DNA of 44,376 nt from Rhodobacterales bacterium 32-67-9 (GCA_002280515.1 NCEA01000044.1:1-44376), one strand, 5' to 3'; positions 1-9,100 are shown, counted from the first letter of the stretch. Translations and numbers: made by a program. The notes: generated from the letters alone by a model not told the origin.

Positions 1-13
1 GTCGTCTTGCCAT
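1..13 (-). CDS. Start of an unidentified gene leaving the left edge (partial)
   Basis: Only four codons (Met-Ala-Arg-Arg) and one further base are in the window. The call rests on an ATG at 13 preceded on the minus strand by a good ribosome site (GAGGAGAAG, about 4-6 nt before the ATG). The basic start is common to many small nucleic-acid-binding proteins but cannot identify a family. It would be transcribed in the same direction as thyX, about 140 nt downstream of it, with a perfect short palindrome between the two. Confidence 0.45.
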
Positions 14-29
14 GGTCTTCTCCTCGCTC

Positions 30-44
30 GCAGCATCATGCTGC
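30..44. repeat. 15-bp perfect inverted repeat in a 5' leader
   Basis: GCAGCAT-C-ATGCTGC has 7-bp arms with a 1-nt spacer. It lies 17-31 nt upstream of the start codon of the gene leaving the left edge, next to its ribosome site. It could be an operator or a small leader hairpin; the sequence alone cannot distinguish these. Confidence 0.35.
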
Positions 45-154
45 TGTTACGCGGAAAATCCACTTATCCCGGCTGTTCAGATTTCCGCAGCCGCCTCTGT
101 CTTATGTCAGTCATAAAGCCTCCGCGCCCTTACCCGTGAATGGCATGCGCTAGC

Positions 155-1060
155 TCACCCCCAAACCCCCTCAAACTCCCGCCACTCGCCCTTGCTCATG
201 CCCGACGTCTCCTGCGTCACCGCCTCCCCCGCCAGCCGACGCTTCAACACCTCGATGGCCTTGCCCGAGAGCGTCGCCCCACCCAGCCGGTAATCCTCGA
301 AGGCCCCGTAGGCCAAGGGCACCCAGTCCCGCACAATCGAACACATCGTCTCGGCATAGACCCGGATCTCGTATTGCGCGTGGGTATCGGCCCTGAGCCG
401 CAGGAAGTGGAAGAGGTTGTGCAAATCCACCTTCCAGTACCATTGCGTATAGACATTGGCGGGCAGGTTCATCCGCGCCAGTTCGCGGGCGAGGCCCTTC
501 TGGCCCTCGGTGCTCAGCATGTCCTCGTAGTGGTCGTAGCTGCGCATCGCGTCGTCACGGAGCGTGTCGAGGACGCGCTGCGCCTCCTCGCCTTCCAGCA
601 ACTCGCCCCGGCCCTGGTTGTTCACCGTCGACTGGGCGGCGAGGTTTTCCGGCGCGGGGATGTAGAATTCGCGGTCGAGGATCGAGTAGCGGGCGGAATA
701 TTCGTTCACGTTGGCGGTGCGGTGGCGGATCCACTGGCGGGCGACGAAGACCGGCAGCTTGACGTGGAACTTGACCTCGCACATCTCGAAGGGCGTCGAG
801 TGCCAGTGCCGCATCAGGTAGCGGATCAGCCCCTCGTCGTTCGAGACCGCCTTGGTGCCGCGCCCGTAGCTGACGCGGGCGGCCTGGGTGATGGCGGCGT
901 CGTCGCCCATGTAGTCGATGACGCGGACAAGCCCGTGATCGAGCACCTCGTGCGCGACATAGAGGTGCTTTTCCATGCCGTCGGCTGTGGCGCGGAGGGT
1001 CTGGTGCGCGTGGCTGCGGGCCTCGGCGATCTCGGCCTTTTGCTCAGGGGTCAGGGTCAT
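155..1060 (-). CDS. thyX: FAD-dependent thymidylate synthase ThyX
   Basis: Converts dUMP to dTMP using methylenetetrahydrofolate, NADPH and FAD, replacing ThyA in the cytoplasmic DNA precursor pathway. The 301-residue protein carries the ThyX signature [14 protein letters not shown] at residues 112-125, matching the family pattern RHRxxSxNExSxRY except for Ala at the first Ser position. Further conserved segments are the flavin-contact region near residues 78-95 ([13 protein letters not shown]) and NLFHFLRLR around 215-223, which is typical of the dUMP site. The start ATG follows GAGGAGAG at proper spacing. Divergent from gloA across a 183-bp gap that holds two weak NrdR-like dyads. Family assignment is secure. 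Confidence 0.97.
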   Translation of the reverse strand: MTLTPEQKAEIAEARSHAHQTLRATADGMEKHLYVAHEVLDHGLVRVIDYMGDDAAITQAARVSYGRGTKAVSNDEGLIRYLMRHWHSTPFEMCEVKFHVKLPVFVARQWIRHRTANVNEYSARYSILDREFYIPAPENLAAQSTVNNQGRGELLEGEEAQRVLDTLRDDAMRSYDHYEDMLSTEGQKGLARELARMNLPANVYTQWYWKVDLHNLFHFLRLRADTHAQYEIRVYAETMCSIVRDWVPLAYGAFEDYRLGGATLSGKAIEVLKRRLAGEAVTQETSGMSKGEWREFEGVWG

Positions 1061-1243
1061 GGCGCTCTCTCCTCGGTCACGAATCGCGCCTACTATATCT
1101 ATGGGCGGCGGGCCGGGACACTACGATAGACGGTGTGACGGCGGAAATTTAAGCGCGACGACCGGAATTCGGCGGAGACGGCGCTTGGCGGCGGTGGCGG
1201 CGGGCTGGTAGTCTTTCCCGGAACGGCCGGCAGGAGGATGAGG

Positions 1244-1672
1244 ATGGCGCTGAAATATCTGCACACAATGGTGCGCGTGAAGGATCTGGAGGCCTCTATG
1301 GCGTTCTACCGGCTCCTCGGGCTCGAGGAGACGCGGCGCTACGACAACGAGGGCGGTCGCTTCACGCTGATCTTCATGGCGCCGCCGGGGCAGCCCGAAT
1401 GCCCGGTGGAACTGACCTGGAACTGGGATGGGGACGATGGCCTGCCATCCGACAGCCGGCATTTCGGCCATCTCGCCTACGAGGTCGACGACATCTATGC
1501 GACCTGCGCCCATCTTCGGGCGAACGGCGTGGTGATCAACCGGCCGCCACGCGACGGGCACATGGCCTTCGTGCGCTCGCCCGACAACATCTCGGTCGAA
1601 CTGTTGCAGAAGGGGCAGGCCAAGGCGCCGGAGGAGCCGTGGGCGAGCATGGGCAATACCGGGCACTGGTAG
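1244..1672 (+). CDS. gloA: Lactoylglutathione lyase (glyoxalase I)
   Basis: Isomerises the hemithioacetal of methylglyoxal and glutathione to S-lactoylglutathione, a cytoplasmic detoxification step. The 142-residue single-domain protein follows the VOC fold layout. The four metal ligands of the GloA family are visible as His7 (LHTMVRV), Glu57 (ELTWNW), His76 (FGHLAYEV) and Glu119 (ISVELLQ). An ATG at 1238 directly abuts AGGAGG and is too close to be used; the ATG at 1244 has about 6 nt spacing, so it is preferred. The 3' end overlaps the presumed GTG start of the first DUF1194 gene by 34 nt, suggesting co-transcription. Confidence 0.93.
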   Translation: MALKYLHTMVRVKDLEASMAFYRLLGLEETRRYDNEGGRFTLIFMAPPGQPECPVELTWNWDGDDGLPSDSRHFGHLAYEVDDIYATCAHLRANGVVINRPPRDGHMAFVRSPDNISVELLQKGQAKAPEEPWASMGNTGHW

Positions 1673-2346
1673 GCCTGATCGCGGCTCTCGCCGCGGGGCC
1701 GGCGACGGCGGATTGCCGTCTGGCGCTGTTGCTGGCGCTCGACGTATCGGCCTCGGTCGATCAGCGCGAGGATGCGTTGCAGCGCGGCGGGCTGGCGCGG
1801 GCGCTCGTGGCGCCGGCGGTGGTCGATGCCTTCCTCGCCGATCCGGGGAACCCGGTCTGGCTTTCGGTCTACGAGTGGAGCGGGCGCTACGCGCAGGCGG
1901 AAATGATCGGCTGGGTGGAGATCGCGTCGGAGGGCGACCTGGCGCTGGTGGCCGGGACCCTTGCAGAGAGCAAGCGCAGCCGGGACGACCAGCCGACCGC
2001 GCTCGGCAATGCGCTTGGCCATGCGGCAGGGCTGTTCCGCCACGGCCCGGACTGCGCGGCGCGCACGCTCGACGTGTCAGGTGACGGGCGCAATAACGAC
2101 GGCTTTCCACCCGCCTCGGCCTACCGCGCCTTTCCCCTCGACGGGGTGACGGTGAACGGCCTCGCCATCGTCGGGGGCGAGGCGGGCGTGGCCGAGTATT
2201 ACCGGACCGAGTTGATCCGTGGGCCGGGCGCCTTCGTGATCGAGGCGGAAGGGTTTCGCGATTACGAGCGGGCGATGCGGGTGAAACTGCTGCGCGAGTT
2301 GCAGGGGCCGGTGATCGGAATGCTGGCGCCGGGTCCGGGCGGATGA
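1639..2346 (+). CDS. DUF1194 VWA-like exported protein, copy 1 of 3
   Basis: Function unknown; exported VWA-like family. The likely start is GTG at 1639 behind GGAGGAG, inside the end of gloA, giving 235 residues with a signal peptide to about residue 24 (hydrophobic LVGLIAALAAG, then ATA-DC). MIDAS-type metal-site residues are complete: Asp35-x-Ser37-x-Ser39, Thr120 and Asp145/Asp149 (LDVSGDG). The mature part has exactly two cysteines (26 and 139), placed so that they could form a disulfide joining the N-terminus to the strand before the second Asp motif. The stop overlaps the next start (ATGA). The start is less certain than the family. Confidence 0.85.
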   Translation: MGEHGQYRALVGLIAALAAGPATADCRLALLLALDVSASVDQREDALQRGGLARALVAPAVVDAFLADPGNPVWLSVYEWSGRYAQAEMIGWVEIASEGDLALVAGTLAESKRSRDDQPTALGNALGHAAGLFRHGPDCAARTLDVSGDGRNNDGFPPASAYRAFPLDGVTVNGLAIVGGEAGVAEYYRTELIRGPGAFVIEAEGFRDYERAMRVKLLRELQGPVIGMLAPGPGG

Positions 2347-3032
2347 TCCGGCTGGCGCTGATCCTCGGGATGCTGGCGGCTCCGGCGGGGGCGGCCTGCC
2401 GGCTGGCGCTGGCGCTCGGCATCGACGTCTCCCGCTCGGTCGATGCGCGGGATTACGCGATCCAGCGTGACGGGCTGCTGGCGGCACTGGCCGACCCGGT
2501 GATCGTGGCGGCGTTCCTGAAGCCCGATGACCACGTCGCCTTCGCGGTCTACGAATGGTCCGGGCAGGCCTATCAGGAGGTGATCGTCGACTGGGTTCAG
2601 GTCGAGAGCGCGGCCGATCTGACCGGTATCCTCGAGCGGATCGCCAGCCATGCGCGCGGCGCCGACCATCTGCCGACCGGACTTGGCGCCGCGCTCGATT
2701 TCGGGCGCGAACTGATCGCCCGGGCGCCGGTCTGCACGGCCCGGACCCTCGATATCTCGGGCGACGGGCGGTCAAATGACGGGCGGGCGCCGGAAGAGGT
2801 CTATGCCCGCGAGGATTTCGGCGACCTTCTCGTCAACGGGCTGCCGATCGGCGGGCACGAGGCCGATATCGCCTTTTACTACCGCGCACGGGTCATTCGC
2901 GGGCCGGGCGCCTTTGTCGAGGTAGCTCGGACCGAGGACGACTTTCCCCGCGCGATCCGGCGCAAGCTGGAGCGCGAACTGACCGAGCAACTTCTGGGCC
3001 GTGCCGCGACGGCAAGGCGCGGTGCGGGATGA
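2343..3032 (+). CDS. DUF1194 VWA-like exported protein, copy 2 of 3
   Basis: A 229-residue paralogue of its two neighbours. The signal peptide is residues 1 to about 17 (MIRLALILGMLAAPAGA), followed by the conserved Ala-Cys-Arg at the mature N-terminus. MIDAS-like residues are Asp28, Ser30, Ser32, Thr112 and Asp137/Asp141 (LDISGDG). The only two cysteines are 19 and 131, equivalent to those of copies 1 and 3. The starting ATG overlaps the previous stop and the stop overlaps the next ATG, so all three should be translated in a coupled way from one message. VWA domains of this kind usually bind protein partners through a bound divalent metal; the partner here is unknown. Confidence 0.9.
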   Translation: MIRLALILGMLAAPAGAACRLALALGIDVSRSVDARDYAIQRDGLLAALADPVIVAAFLKPDDHVAFAVYEWSGQAYQEVIVDWVQVESAADLTGILERIASHARGADHLPTGLGAALDFGRELIARAPVCTARTLDISGDGRSNDGRAPEEVYAREDFGDLLVNGLPIGGHEADIAFYYRARVIRGPGAFVEVARTEDDFPRAIRRKLERELTEQLLGRAATARRGAG

Positions 3033-3826
3033 GGGCGCTGTTGCTGGCGCTTCTCTTTGCCGCCGGTCCCGGGCCGGGACTGGCCGCCTGCCGTCAGGCG
3101 CTGGTGATCGGGCTCGACGTGTCGGGATCGGTCGATGCCAGGGAGTTCCTTTTCCAGGTGCGGGGGCTGGCGCAGGCGCTCCGCTCCGACAGGATCCGCC
3201 CGCTGCTTCTGGAACGGCCGGAGGTGCCGGTCATGCTTGCGGTCTTCGACTGGTCAGGCGAGGCCGATCAGCGGCTGATCCTGCCCTGGACGGCAATCGG
3301 CGATGCGGCCACGCTCGACCGCGCGGCGGCGACCATCGCAGCGACGATCCGGATCCCGCGCTCGCCGGCGACCGGGGTCGGCGCGGCGTTGCTGTTCGGC
3401 GACGGGCTCCTGACCGCGCAGGAGGCATGCTGGCGGCTGGTGCTGGACCTCGCCGGAGACGGGCTCAACAATTCCGGGCCGCAGCCCCGGGATGTCACGC
3501 TCGCGCCCCGCGCGCGGCCGGTAACGGTGAACGCCCTCGTCGTCGGCGTCAACCGCGATGCCGGCTGGGACGGGGGCGATCCCGGGATCGCGGAGTTGAC
3601 CGCATGGTTCGCGGACGAGGTGATCCGCGGCCCCGATGCGTTCGTGGAGGCCGCCCTCGGCTACCAGGATTTCGCGGCAGCAATGGAACGCAAGCTCCTG
3701 AAGGAGCTGTCGGGCATCGAGGTGAGCAGCTTGAGCGCGCCGGAGAGAAGCCGAGCCGGGGCTGGGGCTGGGGCTGCCGCAATGCCCAATGCGCGGGCGG
3801 GCCCGGAACCGGTCGCCCGGCAATAG
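3029..3826 (+). CDS. DUF1194 VWA-like exported protein, copy 3 of 3
   Basis: A 265-residue paralogue, the longest of the triplet. The signal peptide covers residues 1 to about 19. MIDAS-like residues are Asp30, Ser32, Ser34, Thr115 and Asp140/Asp144, although the second motif reads LDLAGDG instead of LD(V/I)SGDG, so this copy is the most divergent. Cysteines 21 and 134 match the pair in the other copies. The C-terminal 25 residues are low-complexity (Ala, Gly, Arg, Pro), encoded partly by a GGGGCT repeat near 3757-3775. It converges with the MarR-type gene with only 13 nt between stops. Function unknown. Confidence 0.9.
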   Translation: MRALLLALLFAAGPGPGLAACRQALVIGLDVSGSVDAREFLFQVRGLAQALRSDRIRPLLLERPEVPVMLAVFDWSGEADQRLILPWTAIGDAATLDRAAATIAATIRIPRSPATGVGAALLFGDGLLTAQEACWRLVLDLAGDGLNNSGPQPRDVTLAPRARPVTVNALVVGVNRDAGWDGGDPGIAELTAWFADEVIRGPDAFVEAALGYQDFAAAMERKLLKELSGIEVSSLSAPERSRAGAGAGAAAMPNARAGPEPVARQ

Positions 3827-3839
3827 ATGCGGTCGTCGA

Positions 3840-4337
3840 TCAGTATATGTAGCGGATCTGGTCGGTCCAGAACCGCTCCATCCGTTTCAGCGCGACATTG
3901 ACATCGTCGGGGCCGGAAAAACCGATGACGCCGCGCGTCTTCAAGACCTCGGCATGGCGGCGGAAGAGGGTGGAGACGGCGTCGCGCACAGCCCTGCCCT
4001 TCGCGGTCAGCCGCACCCGGACCGAACGCCGGTCGACCTCGCAGCGTTCGTGGTGCATGTAGCCCGCCTCCACCAGCTTCTTGAGGTTGTAGCTGACGTT
4101 GGAACCCTGGTAGTAGCCCCGGCTTTTCAATTCGCCTGCCGTCACCTCGTGTTCGCCGATGTTGAAGAGCAAAAGCGCCTGAACCGCGTTGATCTCGATC
4201 TGGCCGAGCCGCTCGAATTCGTCCTTGATCACGTCGAGAAGCAGCCGGTGAAGCCGTTCGACCAGACCGAGCGTCTCCAGATACTGGACCATGACCCCGT
4301 CGCGGGTCTGGTCCTCGACCGTCGTATGAAGGCTCAT
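3840..4337 (-). CDS. MarR-family winged-helix transcriptional regulator
   Basis: A 165-residue cytoplasmic DNA-binding protein. An N-terminal helical dimerisation part (residues about 15-45) is followed by a winged helix-turn-helix (residues about 50-115), with recognition-helix sequence around GYYQGSNVSYNLKKLVEAGY and the wing at RSVRVRLTAKG, the usual MarR RxxxxxLTxxG pattern. The layout resembles the alphaproteobacterial LdtR-type subgroup linked in other species to cell-envelope genes; I make that link only by resemblance. The start ATG follows GGAGAGAGAG. It lies 83 nt downstream of sdhE on the same strand, so it may be read from the same message or its own promoter. Confidence 0.88.
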   Translation of the reverse strand: MSLHTTVEDQTRDGVMVQYLETLGLVERLHRLLLDVIKDEFERLGQIEINAVQALLLFNIGEHEVTAGELKSRGYYQGSNVSYNLKKLVEAGYMHHERCEVDRRSVRVRLTAKGRAVRDAVSTLFRRHAEVLKTRGVIGFSGPDDVNVALKRMERFWTDQIRYIY

Positions 4338-4420
4338 CTCTCTCTCCGCCTGCTCAACTGCCCGGGCGGCAGATTGGGCGGAAAGGGCAAAATTTCGGTT
4401 AAAGGCTCAGAAATCGCTGA

Positions 4421-4696
4421 TCAGGGCGCATTCCGGCGCCCAGAGCGGGCGAAGGTACCGATTTCGGCGACGAGACCGGCGAAGCGCGCCGGCGGCTCGG
4501 CGGCGCCGGTGATCCAGGGGTAGAGGTCCTGATCGTTCTCGGCCAGAAGCGCGTCGTAGAGGTCGAGCGCGGCGGGGGACATTGCCGCCATATGCGCCTC
4601 GGCGAAGGGGCCGAGGATCAGGTCCATCTCCTTCATGCCTCGCCGCCACGACCGCATCGTCATCCGCTTGAGCCGGTTCAGCGCCGCCTCGGTCAT
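4421..4696 (-). CDS. sdhE: FAD assembly factor SdhE
   Basis: A 91-residue helical protein that helps attach FAD covalently to the flavoprotein subunit of succinate dehydrogenase. The hallmark RGxxE motif is present as Arg19-Gly20-Met-Lys-Glu23 in the segment SWRRGMKEMDLILG, and the later DLYPWITG segment is also typical of the family (DUF339/YgfY). Its ATG overlaps the stop of the XRE regulator gene (4693-4696), so translation is probably coupled to it. The sdh operon is not in this window. No homologue of the antitoxin-like neighbour sometimes found beside ygfY is visible. Confidence 0.92.
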   Translation of the reverse strand: MTEAALNRLKRMTMRSWRRGMKEMDLILGPFAEAHMAAMSPAALDLYDALLAENDQDLYPWITGAAEPPARFAGLVAEIGTFARSGRRNAP

Positions 4697-5115
4697 GCGG
4701 CCTCGCTCGCCAGCGCCAGCCGGAGCCGGGATTCGAGCCGGCCGAGGCGGTCGGCCAGGTCGCTCATCTCGGTCCGGATCTGGCGAACCTCGGGCAGGAG
4801 CGCGGCGCTCTCGGCCGACATCGTCGGCCGCGCGTCAGGCGCGTCGATGCCGTCGCCCTCGCCGGTCAGGAGCCACATGAGCGAGACGTTGAGCATCCCG
4901 GCGAGCATCTGCAACCGGTTGGCGCGCGGCTCCTTCAGGTCTTCCTCCCAACCCTGGATGACCTTGGTGCGGACGCCGAGCCGCTGGGCCAGTTCCTTCT
5001 GGCCGAGGCCCATCGCCTCGCGCGCCCCGGCAAGCCGGTCTCCAAAGGTCGCGGTTTCCTCGCTGTACCAGTTGTCGGTCTCTCCGGCGGTGTCGTGCGT
5101 TGCATGCTTTGTCAT
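4693..5115 (-). CDS. XRE-family helix-turn-helix regulator
   Basis: A 140-residue protein. The HTH domain (residues about 24-80) contains FGDRLAGAREAMGLGQKELA and the recognition segment RLGVRTKVIQGWEEDLKEP, followed by RLQMLAGMLNVSLMWLLTGEGDG, a typical XRE ending. Residues 100-135 (EVRQIRTEMSDLADRLGRLESRL) look like a short coiled coil for oligomerisation. An in-frame ATG exists at 5154, but the ATG at 5115 has AGGAAAGGA about 8 nt before it and is chosen. It overlaps sdhE and is divergent from the aminotransferase gene, so it may control the shared upstream region. No ligand or target is identifiable. Confidence 0.88.
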   Translation of the reverse strand: MTKHATHDTAGETDNWYSEETATFGDRLAGAREAMGLGQKELAQRLGVRTKVIQGWEEDLKEPRANRLQMLAGMLNVSLMWLLTGEGDGIDAPDARPTMSAESAALLPEVRQIRTEMSDLADRLGRLESRLRLALASEAA

Positions 5116-5167
5116 CTGGCGAATCCTTTCCTGTGTCTCGGGCCATATGGTCACGACCCGAAGTCGC

Positions 5168-6434
<1,267 letters not shown>

Positions 6435-6444
6435 GGGGAGAGGC

Positions 6445-6873
6445 ATGGCGGGCGATCTGCCGGACTATTATTTCCGTGTTCGCGAAAACGGCGCGGCCGT
6501 GTTCCGGGTGGATACGGAAAACCGCCAGCGTCGGATCGAGATGGACCAGATTGCCCTCGTCAACGTCAAGAACGGCGAAATCCGGCCGCATGGTGACCGG
6601 ACGCTGTCGGATCAAGACATTCAGGCGATCCGCGACTGGATGGCGGACCGGCAGGCGCTGCTCGCGCGGCGCGACATCGACGATATCCACCGTGCGGTCG
6701 ACCATCTCAACCTGACCACGCAATGGGCGCAGTCGAAGGCGTCGGACACGCAGCTCGACGAGGTGACGGACGCGCTCCTCATGGCGATGCACGATCTGCG
6801 CACGGTTCTGGTGCGCAAGAAGTCCGAACGGCTGATGCGGGCTGAAACCGGCGCCGGAGCGGACCAAGGCTGA
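6445..6873 (+). CDS. Conserved hypothetical protein
   Basis: A 142-residue soluble protein without signal peptide or membrane segment; I do not recognise a named family. The first half is a compact strand-rich region (YYFRVRENGAAVFRVD, then IALVNVKNGEIRPHG) and the second half, residues about 60-130, is predicted helical and charged, ending with RTVLVRKKSERLMRAE. The ATG follows GGGGAGAGG at good spacing, 10 nt after the aminotransferase stop, so it is likely the second gene of that operon. The stop is followed closely by a run of ten C (6889-6898) and a cluster of palindromes that may end the transcript. Confidence 0.8.
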   Translation: MAGDLPDYYFRVRENGAAVFRVDTENRQRRIEMDQIALVNVKNGEIRPHGDRTLSDQDIQAIRDWMADRQALLARRDIDDIHRAVDHLNLTTQWAQSKASDTQLDEVTDALLMAMHDLRTVLVRKKSERLMRAETGAGADQG

Positions 6874-6910
6874 CGGCGCCCCCCCCCCGGACGGGCGGCT
6901 TTCCGAATGC

Positions 6911-6960
6911 GGCGCCCATCCGGGCGCCACGAGATATCTCGCCCCGCCTTCGGCCGGGGC
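6911..6960. repeat. Three adjacent palindromes between convergent genes
   Basis: In 50 bp there are GGCGCCC-atcc-GGGCGCC (6911-6928), the perfect 12-bp palindrome CGAGATATCTCG (6930-6941) and GCCCCG-8 nt-CGGGGC (6941-6960). They sit between the stop codons of the small conserved gene (+) and the MATE gene (-), directly before a dispersed repeat unit. A role as bidirectional transcript end or mRNA protection is plausible; there is no T-tract. Confidence 0.55.
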
Positions 6961-6963
6961 TCG

Positions 6964-6999
6964 GGTTGCCTCCGGCGGGGATATTTGACCCAAGTGGAA
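6964..6999 (+). repeat. Dispersed repeat, copy 1
   Basis: The 19-bp core GCCTCCGGCGGGGATATTT lies at 6968-6986, preceded by GGTT and followed after 4 nt by CAAGTGGAA. It is preceded by a GC-rich stem (6941-6960), the same layout as copy 3. It faces copy 2 in inverted orientation, so the two cores could form a 19-bp stem with a 45-nt loop. Confidence 0.7.
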
Positions 7000-7017
7000 A
7001 CAGCGGCTCAGCTTCCC

Positions 7018-7050
7018 TTTCATCTTGCCGGAAATATCCCCGCCGGAGGC
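7018..7050 (-). repeat. Dispersed repeat, copy 2 (inverted)
   Basis: The same 19-bp core lies on the minus strand (7032-7050), followed by CCGG then CAAGATGAAA. Upstream on that strand is a GC stem with CCGCC/GGCGG arms. It sits just beyond the 3' end of the MATE gene. Confidence 0.7.
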
Positions 7051-7094
7051 ATCCGCCGCGCGGCCTGGCGGCACGGATGGAAGCGGGGGCGCCT

Positions 7095-8450
7095 TCACCC
7101 GGCGCGTGCCGCTTCCCTGCCCCAGCGCCCCCAGAACCGCGCCATCAGCGCCGCCGCCGCCACCGCGAGCCCGACGACAAGGCCAAGCCAGAGGCCGGTG
7201 CCGCCTAGGCTGAGCGGGAAGGCCAGCACATAGCTCGCCGGGATGCCGATCAGCCAGTAGCTGACCGAGGCGATGACCATCGGCACGCGGGTGTCCTGCA
7301 CCCCGCGCAAAAGCCCGAGCGCCATGACCTGGGTGCTGTCGGCAAGCTGGAACAGCGCCGCGACCGCGAGCAGTGTCGACGCATAGGCGGTGATCGCCGG
7401 CGCCTGCGGGTTGGCGCGGTCGATAAAAAGCCGGACCAGCGATTCGGGCACGGCGAGGAAGACCGCCACCACCATAGCGGCGACGGCCAGCGACAGGCCG
7501 ATCGCCGTCACCGCCCCGCCCTTCAGCGCGGCGAAGTCGCCCGCGCCCTGCGCCCGGCCCGCGCGCACCGTGGCGGCGTTCGAAAGCCCGAGATGGGCCA
7601 TGAAGGTGATCGCCACCAGCTCAAGCGCGATGCCGTGCGCGGCGAGTTCCATCGTGCCGATCCAGCCCATCATCACCGCCGCTGCCGAGAAGAGTCCGCC
7701 CTCGAAAAGGCCGGTCAGGCCGATCGGCCAGCCGAGCCGGTAGACCTGGTGCAGGGCCGGCCAGTCCGGCCGCCAGAACCGCTGGAAGAGGTGGAAGCGG
7801 CGCAACGCGGGATGAAACTCGGCGTAGACCGCCATGACTGCGAGGGTCAGGATCTGGGTGGCGACCGAGGCGATGGCGGCCCCCTTCACCCCAAGTTCGG
7901 GCGCGCCCCAGTGGCCGAAGATCAGTGCCCAGTTGAGCCCGGTGTTGAGAACCACCCCCGCCAGCGTCGCCCAGAGCACGACGCCCGCCCGCTCCAGCGC
8001 CGAAAGGTAGCTTTTCAGCGCCATGATCAAAAGCGCCGGCACCATCCCCGCCCCGGCGACGCGCAGATAGTCCTGCGCCAGCGCCGCCACTTGCTCTTCC
8101 TGCCCGAGGGAGCGCAGGATCGGCCCGGACCAGAACATGGCCGGATAGATCGCGACCCCGTAGAGGATCGAGAGCCAGAGCCCCATCCGCGTGTCGCGAC
8201 GCACCTGCGTCTCGTCTCCGCGCCCGAGGGCGGTGGCGACCATCGGCATCACCGCCTGGGCAAAGCCGGAACCGAGGATGAAGAGGACAAAGAAGGTCGA
8301 GGCCCCGAGCACCACGGCGGCAAGTTCGGTGATGCCGTACCAGCCGACCATCACCGTATCGGTGACATGCAGCGCCATCTGCGCGAGGTTCGAGCCGATC
8401 AGCGGCAGGCCCAGCGCCAGGAGCGCCCGCCCGTGGGCGGCATATGTCAT
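7095..8450 (-). CDS. MATE-family multidrug/sodium efflux transporter
   Basis: An inner-membrane exporter of the NorM/DinF type, about 451 residues, using a sodium or proton gradient to expel organic cations. Twelve hydrophobic segments can be traced from LALGLPLIGSNLAQMALHVTDTVMVGWYG at the N-terminus, with the family's Asp in the TDTVMVGWYG segment and an internal repeat beginning near residue 240 (LGWPIGLTGLFEGGLFSAAAVMMGWIG). ATG at 8450 follows GGAGAGG closely; an upstream ATG at 8462 and GTG at 8465 lack a good ribosome site, so the N-terminus may be up to five residues longer. The substrate is unknown. Confidence 0.9.
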   Translation of the reverse strand: MTYAAHGRALLALGLPLIGSNLAQMALHVTDTVMVGWYGITELAAVVLGASTFFVLFILGSGFAQAVMPMVATALGRGDETQVRRDTRMGLWLSILYGVAIYPAMFWSGPILRSLGQEEQVAALAQDYLRVAGAGMVPALLIMALKSYLSALERAGVVLWATLAGVVLNTGLNWALIFGHWGAPELGVKGAAIASVATQILTLAVMAVYAEFHPALRRFHLFQRFWRPDWPALHQVYRLGWPIGLTGLFEGGLFSAAAVMMGWIGTMELAAHGIALELVAITFMAHLGLSNAATVRAGRAQGAGDFAALKGGAVTAIGLSLAVAAMVVAVFLAVPESLVRLFIDRANPQAPAITAYASTLLAVAALFQLADSTQVMALGLLRGVQDTRVPMVIASVSYWLIGIPASYVLAFPLSLGGTGLWLGLVVGLAVAAAALMARFWGRWGREAARAG

Positions 8451-8524
8451 CCTCTCCGTCATCACCGACGCTTACGCCGGGGACCGGCCAAGGTCCAGAC
8501 CGGCCAAATCAACACAGGTCTCGG

Positions 8525-9100
8525 TCAGCCCGGCAGATTCGCTGGCGGCCCCTTGACCGGCACCGGCAAGGGGGCGGTGTTCCACGCCGCCGCCTCGTCT
8601 TCAGCAAGGGACCGGCCGAGATGGGCGCTGACCATCGCCGGGTCGGCATCCTCGATCCGGGTGAACCCGGCGCGTTCGGAGATCTTGCGGATCGCCAGGT
8701 TGGACTTGAGGTAGAAGACCCAGATCTCCCTCACATCGCGGGTCCGGGCGGCGCGCACGGCGCTGGCGAAGAGCGCGGCACCGATGCCGCGCCGATGCCA
8801 GGCGTCTTCGACCGACAGCGCGATCTCGGCCACCGGCCACGGGCCGGGACGGACGTGAAGCTCGGCCATGCCGCAGAGATGATCCCCCACCCGCGCCTCG
8901 ATGAGCGCCACCGGCGCCGTCCGCGCGGCGTATTTCGCGATCGCCGCGTCAGAGGTCCAGCCGAGGAAACGGTTCAACCGGGTGTCGGGGCCAAGCCGCA
9001 GGAGGTGATCGCGAAGCCGGTCGCGCCAGTCGGCCCGCTCCGGGCAGGAGCTGGTCGGCAGCGTCGAGAGCGTGAGGTCCGGTAGGGTCTGGGCCGGCAT
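8525..9100 (-). CDS. GNAT-family N-acetyltransferase
   Basis: A 191-residue protein with the GNAT acetyl-CoA-binding segment around residues 105-125 (ALSVEDAWHRRGIGAALFASAV), in which RRGIGAAL is the expected Q/RxxGxG/A motif. It is followed by VFYLKSNLAIRKISERAGFTR, the usual C-terminal part of the fold. The substrate is unknown. The ATG at 9100 starts a protein that aligns well with the fold; in-frame ATGs upstream would run through a palindrome at 9121-9137 and are less likely. It lies 59 nt upstream of the MATE gene on the same strand, so the two may be co-transcribed. Confidence 0.85.
   Translation of the reverse strand: MPAQTLPDLTLSTLPTSSCPERADWRDRLRDHLLRLGPDTRLNRFLGWTSDAAIAKYAARTAPVALIEARVGDHLCGMAELHVRPGPWPVAEIALSVEDAWHRRGIGAALFASAVRAARTRDVREIWVFYLKSNLAIRKISERAGFTRIEDADPAMVSAHLGRSLAEDEAAAWNTAPLPVPVKGPPANLPG

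Noticed and set aside
3757-3775. GGGGCT triple repeat at the end of the third DUF1194 gene
   Set aside because: Only three units encoding an Ala/Gly tail; too short to be called a functional tandem repeat.
6889-6898. C10 homopolymer as a phase-variable switch
   Set aside because: It lies after a stop codon and not in a promoter or reading frame, so a length change would not switch a gene; it may simply be an error-prone run.
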